The translations under genes were made by a program, and so were the position numbers. Source: Altererythrobacter sp. B11 (lineage in GTDB: Bacteria > Pseudomonadota > Alphaproteobacteria > Sphingomonadales > Sphingomonadaceae). Taken from it: a DNA stretch of 64,000 bases. A model generated the notes under the pieces. That model had not been told where the DNA came from. It searched no databases and was given only the letters and a program-made list of their open reading frames with translations. Positions within the stretch are counted from its first letter, which is position 1. The number at the start of each line of letters is the position of its first letter. The stretch spans positions 2,829,001 through 2,893,000 of the forward strand of contig NZ_AP018498.1 of assembly GCF_003569745.1 (NCBI RefSeq), written 5' to 3'. This document shows, in pieces, positions 44,399 to 52,847 of this stretch.

Positions 44399-44430
44399 AA
44401 GGCCCCGATGGCGCGAACCATCGGAGCCTT
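44399..44430. terminator. bidirectional intrinsic terminator
   Basis: AAGGCCCCGATGG and CCATCGGAGCCTT pair with one mismatch around a 6-base loop. An A-run precedes it and GTTGTTT follows, so it can work on both strands. It lies between the convergent DUF6437-like gene and ssb. Confidence 0.75.
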
Positions 44431-44448
44431 GTTGTTTGCGGGAAGAAC

Positions 44449-44838
44449 TCAGTCCTCGTCGATGTCGGGCGCACCCTCATTGTTCGACGCCCGGCCTTTG
44501 GTGAGGAAGTCCACCTTGTCGGCGATGATCTCGCAGCCGTAGCGCTTGGTGCCGTCCTGGTCTTCCCACTGCGTATAGTGGATGCGCCCCTCGACCGTCA
44601 CGAGCTGGCCCTTGGTGCAATACTTGGCGACGTTCTGGCCGAGCCCGTTGAAGCAGGTCACGCGGTGGAATTCGCTGTCCTTGGCGGTGTAGCCGTTTTC
44701 GTCCTTGTAGGTCTTGCCGTCCTTGCGGGCGGGACGGTCGGTGACGACCGAGATCGAGGTGATGTTGGTGCCGCCCTGGGTAGTGCGGGTTTCGGGGTCG
44801 CGAGCGATGCGGCCAACGAGGATAACGAGATTGGTCAT
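44449..44838 (-). CDS. ssb: single-stranded DNA-binding protein
   Basis: OB-fold SSB of 129 residues, shorter than chromosomal SSB (about 160-180). It opens MTNLVILVGRIARDPETR and keeps FHRVTCFNGLGQNVAKYCTKG and VEGRIHYTQWEDQDGTKRYG. The acidic tip ends DIDED rather than the DDDIPF-type tail used by chromosomal SSB to bind partner proteins. AGGAGAAAG before ATG 44838 sets the start. This is an element-borne SSB for plasmid or ICE DNA processing. Confidence 0.92.
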   Translation of the reverse strand: MTNLVILVGRIARDPETRTTQGGTNITSISVVTDRPARKDGKTYKDENGYTAKDSEFHRVTCFNGLGQNVAKYCTKGQLVTVEGRIHYTQWEDQDGTKRYGCEIIADKVDFLTKGRASNNEGAPDIDED

Positions 44839-45138
44839 GGTCTTTCTCCTGATCGAGCATTCCGGGTCCATCCCGGCTGCAAACCCGACTAGGAAGCGGC
44901 CACGGCGAAGCGCACCGAAGGGCAACCTCAATCTGGTTCGGGTGGTGCGGGCCGCCGGGCGCAGCCCGGCAACTCGGCCGGACCTGATCGGGGTTGCGCG
45001 TCTCGACGGGGATGCTTCAGGAAAGGTTTGCTTACAGGCCGGGTTGGTCCCGAGTGCCTTGCACAGGCTAAGCCATGACTTTTCGCATTGACGGGCTGCG
45101 ACGTGCGCCCCCCGACCTCGCCTGCCTTCAAGGCGACA
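44839..45138. other. intergenic region with GC-rich hairpin
   Basis: This 300-base region lies between ssb and the next upstream gene on the same strand. It holds a GCCGGGC-GCA-GCCCGGC hairpin at 44954-44970. No protein-like frame is seen; an ssb promoter is expected here. Confidence 0.4.
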
Positions 45139-45567
45139 TCATATCTCGACGACGAAAGCTCCTCCCGAAGCCGACGAATGACCACCTGAAAACGCACCGC
45201 TAGCACCAGTCTCCACGGTGCCAAGCGGCATCGGCTCGTCCAGGCGATGCCCCCGCAACATCCAGTCTTGGGGCGTGATGAGGCGCCCCCAATCCGCAAA
45301 GGAAGGGATCGCACCCAAGTCCTCGCGGACGTGCTGCTCGCCTATAAGACGAACGGGCACGACACGGCTGTCGGCGTTGACGATGGTAGGCCCGAACAGC
45401 GTTTCAAGCATGAAAATGCCTTCGGCATGGTGCCGAAGGGCCCGGTGCCGCGGATCAGCAAAGATCGCCTTCGACTGGTCAAACCATTGGTGGAGCGGCA
45501 GGTAATCTTCCACCACCCCTCCCCATTTCCGGACCGACGATAGGGCGTGATAATAGCAATGAGCCAT
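45139..45567 (-). CDS. conserved hypothetical plasmid protein (DUF6915-like)
   Basis: Protein of 142 residues beginning MAHCYYHALSSVRKWGG with HQWFDQSKAIFADPRHRALRHH, and a second conserved part LETLFGPTIVNADSRVVPVRLIGEQHV, DLGAIPSFADWGR. The His-rich first half and the VRLIGEQHV segment match a family I recall as DUF6915. Its biochemical role is unknown. AGGAGAAG precedes ATG 45567. Confidence 0.7.
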   Translation of the reverse strand: MAHCYYHALSSVRKWGGVVEDYLPLHQWFDQSKAIFADPRHRALRHHAEGIFMLETLFGPTIVNADSRVVPVRLIGEQHVREDLGAIPSFADWGRLITPQDWMLRGHRLDEPMPLGTVETGASGAFSGGHSSASGGAFVVEI

Positions 45568-45577
45568 CGCACTTCTC

Positions 45578-46015
45578 CTAGAGATCAGTCGAATGGTCGT
45601 CGGTCGCCGTGTAACGCAGCTGGCAGTCCAGAACGAAACTCGGCGTAGCCACGTCGATGATCAGTTCGCCGCAGGCACCATCATTGATTTCCCATCCGGG
45701 ATGATGGCGTTCGAGAGCAAGGTACGTCAGTTGCTCGATGGCGGAATTGAGGCTCTGGTCGTCGCCTTCTCCAGCATAGTCGATCGTCACTTCGGGACAC
45801 GGAACACTCGCCCCGACGGCATCAGAGAAGACGCATTCTTCGACCGCACCGCTGTCGCCGCACCCATCGAAGCGGATTTCTACGCGGGCAATTTCGGCAT
45901 TGCGCAGCGGGTCAATGATAGCTGCCTTGAGCCGTTGGATTTCACTTTGTGCCTGCGCCGCGCGTTCGGCCTGGCGGACAGCAAAGTCCGCCATGATTGC
46001 CTGAAAATCAGTCAT
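45578..46015 (-). CDS. conserved hypothetical plasmid protein (DUF6878-like)
   Basis: Protein of 145 residues. A helical N-terminus (DFAVRQAERAAQAQSEIQRLK) leads to an alpha/beta part with VEIRFDGCGDSGAVEE, HHPGWEINDGACGELIID. The GCGDSG and GWEINDGA motifs are, from memory, those of DUF6878. Function is unknown. AGGAGATTT before ATG 46015 sets the start; it lies 10 bases upstream of the DUF6915-like gene, so both are co-transcribed. Confidence 0.68.
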   Translation of the reverse strand: MTDFQAIMADFAVRQAERAAQAQSEIQRLKAAIIDPLRNAEIARVEIRFDGCGDSGAVEECVFSDAVGASVPCPEVTIDYAGEGDDQSLNSAIEQLTYLALERHHPGWEINDGACGELIIDVATPSFVLDCQLRYTATDDHSTDL

Positions 46016-46094
46016 GAGAAATCTCCTGATATGTACGGGCAAGCACCAATCGTCTTGCCCACGATAACAAGCGATCTCTTTCCTCTGACGGGCT

Positions 46095-46119
46095 GCGCCA
46101 GCGCCGATAGCGCTGGCGC
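46095..46119. terminator. intergenic hairpin
   Basis: GCGCCAGCGC-CGATA-GCGCTGGCGC is a perfect 10-base stem between two minus-strand genes. It has no U-tract, so it may protect RNA 3' ends or attenuate rather than terminate. Confidence 0.5.
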
Positions 46120-46132
46120 GATGCCCGACGCA

Positions 46133-47086
46133 TCAGTCGGTATCCTGCGCCGCGCGCTTGGGGGAAGTGCCCAGCGGACCACGGCGATCGACGACGGTAA
46201 TCCGTCGGGATTTCGCTTCGATGACGAGGCGCTCCAGGACCCCGTTTCCGGGAAAGGCGACGACATAACGGGGGTCGAGCGAGAGCATACGCTCGTTGCG
46301 CTTGAAGCCTGCGCGCGCGCCCAGGCGCATGTCGAGGGAGAAGCTGATTTGGGGGATGTTGCGTCGTTCCGCCCATGAGGATGCCAGACGGTCAACGCCC
46401 TTGGTATCACCGCCATGGACAAGAACCATGTCTGGAACCCGGTCGTGGACCTTGTCCAGTGTAGCCCAAACATTGTTGGCAAAGGTGAGAGCGTCCTGCT
46501 CGTTTGGATGGCGTGTGCGGCCACCGGCAAAGATCACCGGCGTACCTTCTGGGATGGCGGCGCGGCGTTTCGCTTCGGACCGAGCTCGGACGAACTCGCG
46601 GCCTTCGACAAGCGCAGAAGTCAGCATGGCGCTGTGATTGAAGCGCGAGCTCGACACAGGTTTCCACGAAGATCCGAACTCGTTGAGATAGAGGGCGGCG
46701 GCTACCTCACGCATCTCTTCGAGAGCGAGCATGGCGCCTTCGGCACACTGCGCACGCTCAACCTGGGTCTCGAGTTCATGGGTGTGAATTTCGGATCCAT
46801 CGGCAGTGGCCAAGAGCGCTCGGACTTCGTCGGTTGCGCGGTCGACTGCGGTCGATTTGCGGGTCGCGGAACGGTGGAAGATGTTGACGAACGCCCAGCC
46901 GAGGTCCTCGGCATCGGCCTCCAGCGCAGTCCCAGAGACCATCGCAAATAGATCGGACCAGACAGCTTCGAGAGTCTGGACGACCGCATCGTGGACCGGA
47001 AAATCATTGGTTGAAACCGGGGCAGGACCAATCGAAAAACCGGAAAGATCGAGGCCGGCAAGTTGGTCAGAAAATGATGAATGCAT
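46133..47086 (-). CDS. DUF2493/SLOG-domain protein
   Basis: Protein of 317 residues. The N-terminal 170 residues are mostly helical and unassigned. The C-terminal part has a Rossmann-like SLOG/DUF2493 (YspA-like) domain with VIFAGGRTRHPNE, DMVLVHGGDTKGVDRLASSWA and YVVAFPGNGV, a nucleotide- or nucleotide-derivative-binding fold. SLOG proteins may sense or process nucleotide signals, and this type is frequent on conjugative elements. CAGGAGGACA precedes ATG 47086. Confidence 0.8.
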   Translation of the reverse strand: MHSSFSDQLAGLDLSGFSIGPAPVSTNDFPVHDAVVQTLEAVWSDLFAMVSGTALEADAEDLGWAFVNIFHRSATRKSTAVDRATDEVRALLATADGSEIHTHELETQVERAQCAEGAMLALEEMREVAAALYLNEFGSSWKPVSSSRFNHSAMLTSALVEGREFVRARSEAKRRAAIPEGTPVIFAGGRTRHPNEQDALTFANNVWATLDKVHDRVPDMVLVHGGDTKGVDRLASSWAERRNIPQISFSLDMRLGARAGFKRNERMLSLDPRYVVAFPGNGVLERLVIEAKSRRITVVDRRGPLGTSPKRAAQDTD

Positions 47087-47386
47087 GGGTATTGTCCTCC
47101 TGACTGGCGTGAGGCTGACGCACCCGCTCATGGCTGCGCCAGCGAGAGCCCGTCAGGGCCAGCTTGAGGCAGTCTCCGCACCCGACAGGGGAAACCCGCT
47201 TGGGCAGGCTGGCGCGGGCAGGCCAACGGCCCACAGGGCCGGGCCAACTCGGGCCTGCGCAAGCCGGGTTGCGGCAGACTGGCGGCTGGCCCAGGGCCTT
47301 TCTCGCATGGCTTCAGGCCATGAGTGCAAAAGCAAGTTTCGTCAGGGAGGACAGGCACCTCGCCACGATCAAAGTGACTGGCGCAT
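47087..47386. other. GC-rich intergenic region with many short dyads
   Basis: Three hundred bases without a supported gene, dense in GGGC/GCCC blocks (GGCAGGCCAACGGCCC and GGGCCGGGCC region, 47205-47305) that can fold into several alternative hairpins. It lies between two minus-strand genes. A long untranslated leader, a terminator array or an origin-like region are all possible; none is proven. Confidence 0.35.
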
Positions 47387-47809
47387 TCAGGCCACCCGTT
47401 TTGCGTAGACGCCCTCACCGTTCGACATGTGACCGAGGCAGACGAAGTCGCCGAACAACGCTTCAAAGCGCGAGGCGATCTGGGACAGCCAGCGCTGTGC
47501 TCTGGGCGATCTGGCCGTGCGCCAATCGGCATCCCAATAGGCGCCATCGTCACGCTCGACGATCCACACCGCAACCAGGCCGGCGTAAACCGACACGCCG
47601 AAATCTGCATAGGCATTGCGCATGAGGATGCGGTCTTCGCGGCCCCGCCAACCGTCGTGGGCGATCAGGGAAGGGAATGCCTGCCCTGCGCGCTCGCGCA
47701 GATCTTCGCGGAGCCACTCATATTCGAAGTCCCAGTCGTCGTCGTTTTCAACTTCGAGCACGGTGAAGGCCACGATGGCCCCGCTGGGGTAACTGACTGA
47801 TCGGCCCAT
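47387..47809 (-). CDS. conserved hypothetical protein
   Basis: Protein of 140 residues with a conserved-looking Trp-rich acidic middle (VLEVENDDDWDFEYEWLREDL, WIVERDDGAYWDADWR). It ends EGVYAKRVA. AAGGAGGGTG six bases before ATG 47809 is a strong ribosome site. I do not recognise the family; its place between ArdC and the DUF2493 gene suggests mobile-element housekeeping. Confidence 0.65.
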   Translation of the reverse strand: MGRSVSYPSGAIVAFTVLEVENDDDWDFEYEWLREDLRERAGQAFPSLIAHDGWRGREDRILMRNAYADFGVSVYAGLVAVWIVERDDGAYWDADWRTARSPRAQRWLSQIASRFEALFGDFVCLGHMSNGEGVYAKRVA

Positions 47810-47820
47810 GACACCCTCCT

Positions 47821-48762
47821 TCAGGCGGCCAACGCAGCGTCGGCGGACACTTCGTCGGTATCATCGGCAGAGATCCGTCCTCCAAGTTTGAGCAGAAGCC
47901 TTGATGCTTCCTCCGCCTTTGCGGCAGCGGTGAGAATGGCACGGTCATCCTGCTTCAAGAGCTTGAGCCAGTGCTCGATATAGCTCGCATGGCTATCCAA
48001 GTGTGTGACTGGCAGACCGAGTTCAGCGCCAAGCATAGCGCTCGAAAGTTCGGCAATGAGTTCCTCGGCGGCGTAAGCTGCAGAACCAAATCGATTCTTG
48101 AGATTACGGTCGAGGCGGCTGGCATGGCCGGTCCAATGCGACAGCTCGTGCGCGAGCGTCGCGTAATAGTGGTCGAAGCCCGAGAAGAGATGCGCGGGCG
48201 GCATTGTCACCCGGTCAGCCACTGGCTCATAATAGGCTTCGTCGCCCTGATGCCGCAGGACGGCCGGAATATTGGCAAAGAATGAGTCGAGTTCAGCCTG
48301 ACGGCCCTCGGGTTCCACCACCTCAAGCGTCGCGGCGGGATGGAAACGTTCTGGAAGACCTTCGACCTGAACGGCATTGAAAACCGGATAGGCCTTCAAC
48401 ACGCGACGACTTTCGTCGGTTTTTTCGCCGGTGTCGGGGGCTTCGACTTCCTTGGTGTAGCTCTTGTAAAAGATGGCGATGGTGGATTTTTCGCCCTTGC
48501 GCACCTGTGCGCCCAGTTCTTTGGCCTGATTGTAGGTCATCCAGAACGGCGAGGCGTAACCGCACATATCGGCAACCATCCAGAGCCAGAATACATTCAT
48601 GCCGCGATAAGGGACGCCGCACGCCCGCAATGGACGCGAGACTGGCACACCGCGCCATGGCTTGATCCACGGCCTCGTGCCGGACTCGAGGCGGGCGATG
48701 ATTTCCTGGGTGATACGGGTAGCAGGCGACACTCCGCCGCTTTGTCCCTTGCGATAGGCCAT
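47821..48762 (-). CDS. ardC: ArdC-family antirestriction protein (zincin-like)
   Basis: Protein of 313 residues. The N-terminal ssDNA-binding DUF1738 domain (RITQEIIARLESGTRPW, RGMNVFWLW, QAKELGAQVRKGEKS) is followed by a zincin metallopeptidase domain with the zinc site HELSHWTGH near 200-208 and a downstream Glu in AAEELIAELSS. ArdC proteins enter recipients with conjugating DNA and protect it from restriction. It supports a conjugative origin for the region. The start has an AGGAG site. Confidence 0.9.
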   Translation of the reverse strand: MAYRKGQSGGVSPATRITQEIIARLESGTRPWIKPWRGVPVSRPLRACGVPYRGMNVFWLWMVADMCGYASPFWMTYNQAKELGAQVRKGEKSTIAIFYKSYTKEVEAPDTGEKTDESRRVLKAYPVFNAVQVEGLPERFHPAATLEVVEPEGRQAELDSFFANIPAVLRHQGDEAYYEPVADRVTMPPAHLFSGFDHYYATLAHELSHWTGHASRLDRNLKNRFGSAAYAAEELIAELSSAMLGAELGLPVTHLDSHASYIEHWLKLLKQDDRAILTAAAKAEEASRLLLKLGGRISADDTDEVSADAALAA

Positions 48763-48847
48763 GTTGGATCTCCTGAAATGGCCTGACGACAGTTCCGTCG
48801 GTCAGTGCCGGAGATCCCGGAGCCCCCTCCGCTCTCTTTCCATGAAG

Positions 48848-48883
48848 GAAGCGGCCCCCCGGCATTTGCCGGAGGACCGCTTC
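48848..48883. terminator. intergenic hairpin between parB and ardC
   Basis: GAAGCGG and CCGCTTC, with an inner CCGGCA-TTTGCCGG stem, give a long interrupted hairpin of 36 bases. No U-tract follows on the minus strand. Possible attenuator or processing site. Confidence 0.5.
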
Positions 48884-48917
48884 ACGGTGGCGAGCAGCCG
48901 TTCCTGTCAGGAGGAGG

Positions 48918-50906
48918 TCAGGCGGCCAGCTCGCTCGGGGGCTGATTGTCGTCGTTGGCGACGAAATCCGCGTCGGGACTTTGCGCTTCGTTATCGGCAG
49001 GAATCTCCGGCTGGTCGGCAAAGCGCATGACTTCGGGCACCCAGGCGAGCGCCCTTTCCCGAACTTCGACCTCGGTGATGTAGGTCCCCGCGAAGACGCG
49101 CTCGGCGCTCATCGCAAGATCGCCCTTTTTCACCGATGCGAAGCGTGAGGACAGTTCCAAACCGCCAACATCGGTGAGCGCATCAAGGATGACCTGCTTC
49201 GAGACGCGGTCGAAGTAGTTTGCCGCGGTCGGACGCCACCATTGCGCCATGTCGATGCCGATCGTGCTGCCCAGATGATCCTGGAACGTGATCTGACGTT
49301 CGCCTGCCATGTTGAGGCTCGCCTCGAGTGTGCGAGCGACGACGAAGCCGAGCCATGCTGCGCGGCTTTCATCAGCGAGTGCCCGAAACATCTTGAAGCG
49401 CGACGAAGCGTCTTCGCCAGATCGCCAGCTCTCATCGAGACCCGAGCGCAGGTCCGCAAGGGATGCGCTTGCCGGCGCATCCTTCGCTTCGAACCCGACA
49501 ATCGGACCCGCAGGGACGCCGCCACGCAGGGTCGTGGCCGCGCGTGACCGCCAGTCGTGGGTGTCGACATCCGCGAGGGTGAAGACCATGATGTCGAGCG
49601 AAAGGCCGGGATCCGATGCCACGTGGAGCGCGAGCACGTCACGACGTTGCATCGCAAGTTCGTCGACCAGACGCTTGGAAAGCGCTGCACGACGTTTGCC
49701 ATCACTGCCGACACTCGCCACGACTTCGACGACATCGTCGTCACCAACGACTTCGATGTCGCGCTCGCCGTAGAACACCGGCTGGAGGACCGGTGTGCCG
49801 TCGCGCGAGAGAACGAGGATCATTCCGGCATCGGCCTTCAGTTCGGGCGCCAGCTCCGGGGGCTTTGCCCGAATGTCCTGGCATTCGCGCTCAATCGCTT
49901 CGATCGTCGCCTCGGCCGCAGCAATTGCTTCTTCTGCGCTGTCTTCATCCTCGAGAATGGCCGCATGCTCGTCGTAAGAAGCATCGAGTTCGTCAAGGCG
50001 GGCCAATTCGGCGTCAGTCAACGGAGCCGGCTCGGCCGGAAGGCGAATGAGACCTTCTACGAGATCGTGACTGGCATAGGCGTCAAGCGTAGGCTTGACC
50101 CAGGCAAGACCTTGCTCTGCTGCGAGCGCCTTGGCGCGCCTTTCCATCTCCTCCGAGGCGAGGGTTTCCAGAAGCGCGACATCAACCCATGACTCGCTGT
50201 CATCGTCGTCGAAGAGTTCGCGTTCGACCCGGCCACCTGCAGCGATATAGGCGTCGCGACCGACAAGACGGGCCCGAGCATCGCTGCCGCGAACCGTGCC
50301 GGTGAGCACCATGCGCCGGATACTGTCGGCGCTGGGCGCATAATAGCCCGAGGACGCCTGTTCATAGACGCGAGCCTGAATTTCCTGGTCGGAGGTCGCA
50401 CCGAAGGCTTTGGCGAGATCGAGAGTGATTTCGCCGGCCGCCAGAGCATCGAAGACGACGGGTGCAAGGGTCGCGAGACGCAAACGGCCTTCTACGAAGC
50501 GGACCGTCAGCCCGAAGCGGCGCGCGACATCTTCCGTCGAGGCACCAGCATCAATAAGGGCAGCGAACGCCTGTGCTTCGTCGGCGGGGTTCATCGCGAG
50601 GCGATGGAAGTTCTCGGCCAGGCTCGTTTCGACTGCGATTTGCGCATCGTCCTCAAGCACGAGGCAGGTAACCTCGTAGCCCTTCGGCAGGACTTTCTCT
50701 TCGGCAAGCGCCAGCAAGGCGCACCGGCGGCGCTCTCCGGCTTCGACCTCGAATTTGCCACGAGCCGCTGGCCGAACGATGAGGTTCTGCAACAACCCAT
50801 GGGCTGCAATGCTCGCTTTCAGTTCGGAATCTGCGGCGGGGTCACCGTGACGGCGCACATTGCGAGGGGACTGGACCAACTTGGTCAGCGGGATCGACTT
50901 GATCAT
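48918..50906 (-). CDS. ParB/RepB-like partition protein, long form
   Basis: Protein of 662 residues, about twice the length of chromosomal ParB. The N-terminal ParB/sulfiredoxin-type nuclease fold shows LVQSPRNVRRHG, LLQNLIVRPA, VEAGERRRCALLAL and ENFHRLAMNPADEAQAF, followed by the helix-turn-helix STEDVARRFGLTVRFVEGRL. The C-terminal 350 residues, with acidic helices (EEAIAAAEATIEAIERE), are element-specific. No ParA gene is adjacent. Such long ParB-like proteins are standard in sphingomonad plasmids and ICEs and may bind or nick DNA rather than partition it. AGGAGTAT precedes ATG 50906. Confidence 0.88.
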   Translation of the reverse strand: MIKSIPLTKLVQSPRNVRRHGDPAADSELKASIAAHGLLQNLIVRPAARGKFEVEAGERRRCALLALAEEKVLPKGYEVTCLVLEDDAQIAVETSLAENFHRLAMNPADEAQAFAALIDAGASTEDVARRFGLTVRFVEGRLRLATLAPVVFDALAAGEITLDLAKAFGATSDQEIQARVYEQASSGYYAPSADSIRRMVLTGTVRGSDARARLVGRDAYIAAGGRVERELFDDDDSESWVDVALLETLASEEMERRAKALAAEQGLAWVKPTLDAYASHDLVEGLIRLPAEPAPLTDAELARLDELDASYDEHAAILEDEDSAEEAIAAAEATIEAIERECQDIRAKPPELAPELKADAGMILVLSRDGTPVLQPVFYGERDIEVVGDDDVVEVVASVGSDGKRRAALSKRLVDELAMQRRDVLALHVASDPGLSLDIMVFTLADVDTHDWRSRAATTLRGGVPAGPIVGFEAKDAPASASLADLRSGLDESWRSGEDASSRFKMFRALADESRAAWLGFVVARTLEASLNMAGERQITFQDHLGSTIGIDMAQWWRPTAANYFDRVSKQVILDALTDVGGLELSSRFASVKKGDLAMSAERVFAGTYITEVEVRERALAWVPEVMRFADQPEIPADNEAQSPDADFVANDDNQPPSELAA

Positions 50907-51108
50907 GGGAAATACTCCTGAATATGAGCACAGGCATCGACCTTCGACGCTCATCCGGCTCAAACAGAAACAAGCCCCCTTCCCTCTCAATGACTGCCGA
51001 TGGGCCGGCAGCTGCCGAACCGCTTTCAGCGGCGCGTCTTAGCTCGAAGTTCGCTGCGCTTGATACTTTACAATAATTAGCGGGAGACTTAGCGTTTCAC
51101 ATCTATGT

Positions 51109-52344
51109 TTGTGGAGCGGGGTCAGCGCTTCGCCGCACGACAGGGGGAGCAATATCGCTTCGAACTATAACGCCACCGGGTCGATGCTCGGCTATTTGTA
51201 CCAATGCCGAGAGGCGCTGCTGCTTGCGATCGTCGAGACGAGATCGCAGCCTGGCCTATCGGTGTCGATTGAGCGGTTCGACGATGTGGCTTTCGAGCAA
51301 AACGGCACCGCAACCGAACTGCTGCAGCTCAAACATCATGTGAACCCTGCGAGCCTGACCGACATGAGTGTCGACCTGTGGAAGACGCTGCGCATTTGGA
51401 GCGAGGCAGTCGCTGCTGATCCCCAAGCGCCGTTCGAGCGACGCTTCAGCATCATCACGACCGCGCAGGCACCGGCGGGCTCTGCTGCGGAACTATTACG
51501 CGCGACTAGGCCATCCATCGACGCGGAGAAAGATGCGCTCGCGCTGCTGAAGGCCGCCGCAACGACATCGATCAGCGAGGAAACCGCGGTCGGCCGCAAG
51601 GCTTTTCTCGCGCTGTCGGATCGTGATCAGGAGAATCTCCTTGCGGCTATCCATATCCATGACCAAGCGCCGAGCATCACCAATGCGCGCAGCGAGATCG
51701 AGGAGCAGCTGTTTTTCTCGGCACCGGATGGGAAAGTCGCGGATCTCGTCGACCATCTCGAGGGCTGGTGGTTCTCGCAAGTTGTTGCCTGTCTCGCCGA
51801 TGTCGCTTCGCCGGCTATTTCGCTTCTGGCGCTTCGGGCGAAGATCGACGAGATCGCCAAAGCGTTTCGGAACAATGAGCTGCTAATCAGTCCGGAAGCT
51901 TTGGCGGTTTCGGCCGACGACCTTCCCGAGTCTGACGGGCGGACGTTCGTTCGCCAGATGCGGTGTGTCGATGTCGCTGAGGAATCGATCGAACTCGCCA
52001 AGCTCGATTTCTATCGCGCGACGGCGCAACGCTCGACCTGGGCGCGGGAAAATGCGTTGCTCGACGGTGAGGCGGCGCGATATGATGCCGATCTCGTCGA
52101 ACGCTGGAAACGCGAGCGTTTGGCCCGCGAAAGCGGCGGCAAACCAATCAGCGACGACGAAAAGAAAACGTTCGGACGCGACCTATTTCACTGGGCGAGC
52201 CGAGCCCAGGCGCCGTTCCGCAATCGCCATGAGCAATGGCTTTGCACGGGCTCCTATCAGATCCTTTCTGATGGCGTGACGGTCGGTTGGCATCCTGATC
52301 ACAGCACCATGTTCGGCACGTCGGCGAAGGATGAGGCCGCATGA
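51109..52344 (+). CDS. ABC-3C system effector, nuclease-like N-terminal domain
   Basis: First gene of a three-component conflict system, up to 411 residues. The N-terminal part has ATGSMLGYLYQCREALL, then IERFDDVAFE and LLQLKHHV, an E...D...QxK pattern of restriction-endonuclease-fold (Cap4/DUF4297-like) nucleases. The rest is helical and resembles the C-terminal domain common to ABC-3C effectors (FGRDLFHWASRAQAPFRNR, LSDGVTVGWHPDH). It overlaps the next gene by 4 bases. The frame opens at a TTG (51109); a strong AGGGGGAG at 51142-51149 lies before an in-frame ATC at 51154, so the true start is uncertain. ATG 51184 would remove conserved residues. Confidence 0.75.
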   Translation: MWSGVSASPHDRGSNIASNYNATGSMLGYLYQCREALLLAIVETRSQPGLSVSIERFDDVAFEQNGTATELLQLKHHVNPASLTDMSVDLWKTLRIWSEAVAADPQAPFERRFSIITTAQAPAGSAAELLRATRPSIDAEKDALALLKAAATTSISEETAVGRKAFLALSDRDQENLLAAIHIHDQAPSITNARSEIEEQLFFSAPDGKVADLVDHLEGWWFSQVVACLADVASPAISLLALRAKIDEIAKAFRNNELLISPEALAVSADDLPESDGRTFVRQMRCVDVAEESIELAKLDFYRATAQRSTWARENALLDGEAARYDADLVERWKRERLARESGGKPISDDEKKTFGRDLFHWASRAQAPFRNRHEQWLCTGSYQILSDGVTVGWHPDHSTMFGTSAKDEAA

Positions 52345-52847
52345 GCCTCACGCTCTGGGATAAGCGACCGCGCGAGGAAGCGTATCTGTTCAACCCAGCC
52401 TTCTGCGCTGCGCTTCTGCACGAGTTCGTGAAGGAATTTCAAAAGGCGAAAGGCCAAGCTGCGCCTTATGCGCTGCTGTTCTGCGCCTTGCCGATCGCCC
52501 TGCACGGCAAGACCAGGCGTGCGCTGCCCGGATCGACGGTGACATCCCTCTATTCATGGCGGGAACGTAATCCCGAAGTGCTTGTCGGCTTTGCGGAGCG
52601 CGCTCGGTCGCTCCGTCCGATCGTGCAGGAAGCCTTGCGCTTCGCGATCGACCGATCGGCGCTCGCCTTCGCCGAAGATGGCGGGGTGATGCTGGGTAAT
52701 CGCGCGCTGTCGGTTGCGCGCAGGTTCGAGGAAACTTTGACCGACGATGCGCGAGATTGTGTCGCCGCAACCCGCCTCCTCGGCCGTTGGCTTGCCAAGG
52801 CAGGCACGGCCTCGACGATCATGGCGGCTTGGGGGATCAAACCATGA
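52341..52847 (+). CDS. ABC-3C system middle component
   Basis: Protein of 168 residues, helical, with YLFNPAFCAALLHEFVKEF, LLFCALPIALHG and SLYSWRERNPEVL, the profile of the small middle component that bridges effector and ATPase in ABC three-component systems. It overlaps both neighbours by 4 bases (ATGA), so all three proteins should be made in fixed ratio. A direct activity is not known. Confidence 0.75.
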   Translation: MSLTLWDKRPREEAYLFNPAFCAALLHEFVKEFQKAKGQAAPYALLFCALPIALHGKTRRALPGSTVTSLYSWRERNPEVLVGFAERARSLRPIVQEALRFAIDRSALAFAEDGGVMLGNRALSVARRFEETLTDDARDCVAATRLLGRWLAKAGTASTIMAAWGIKP

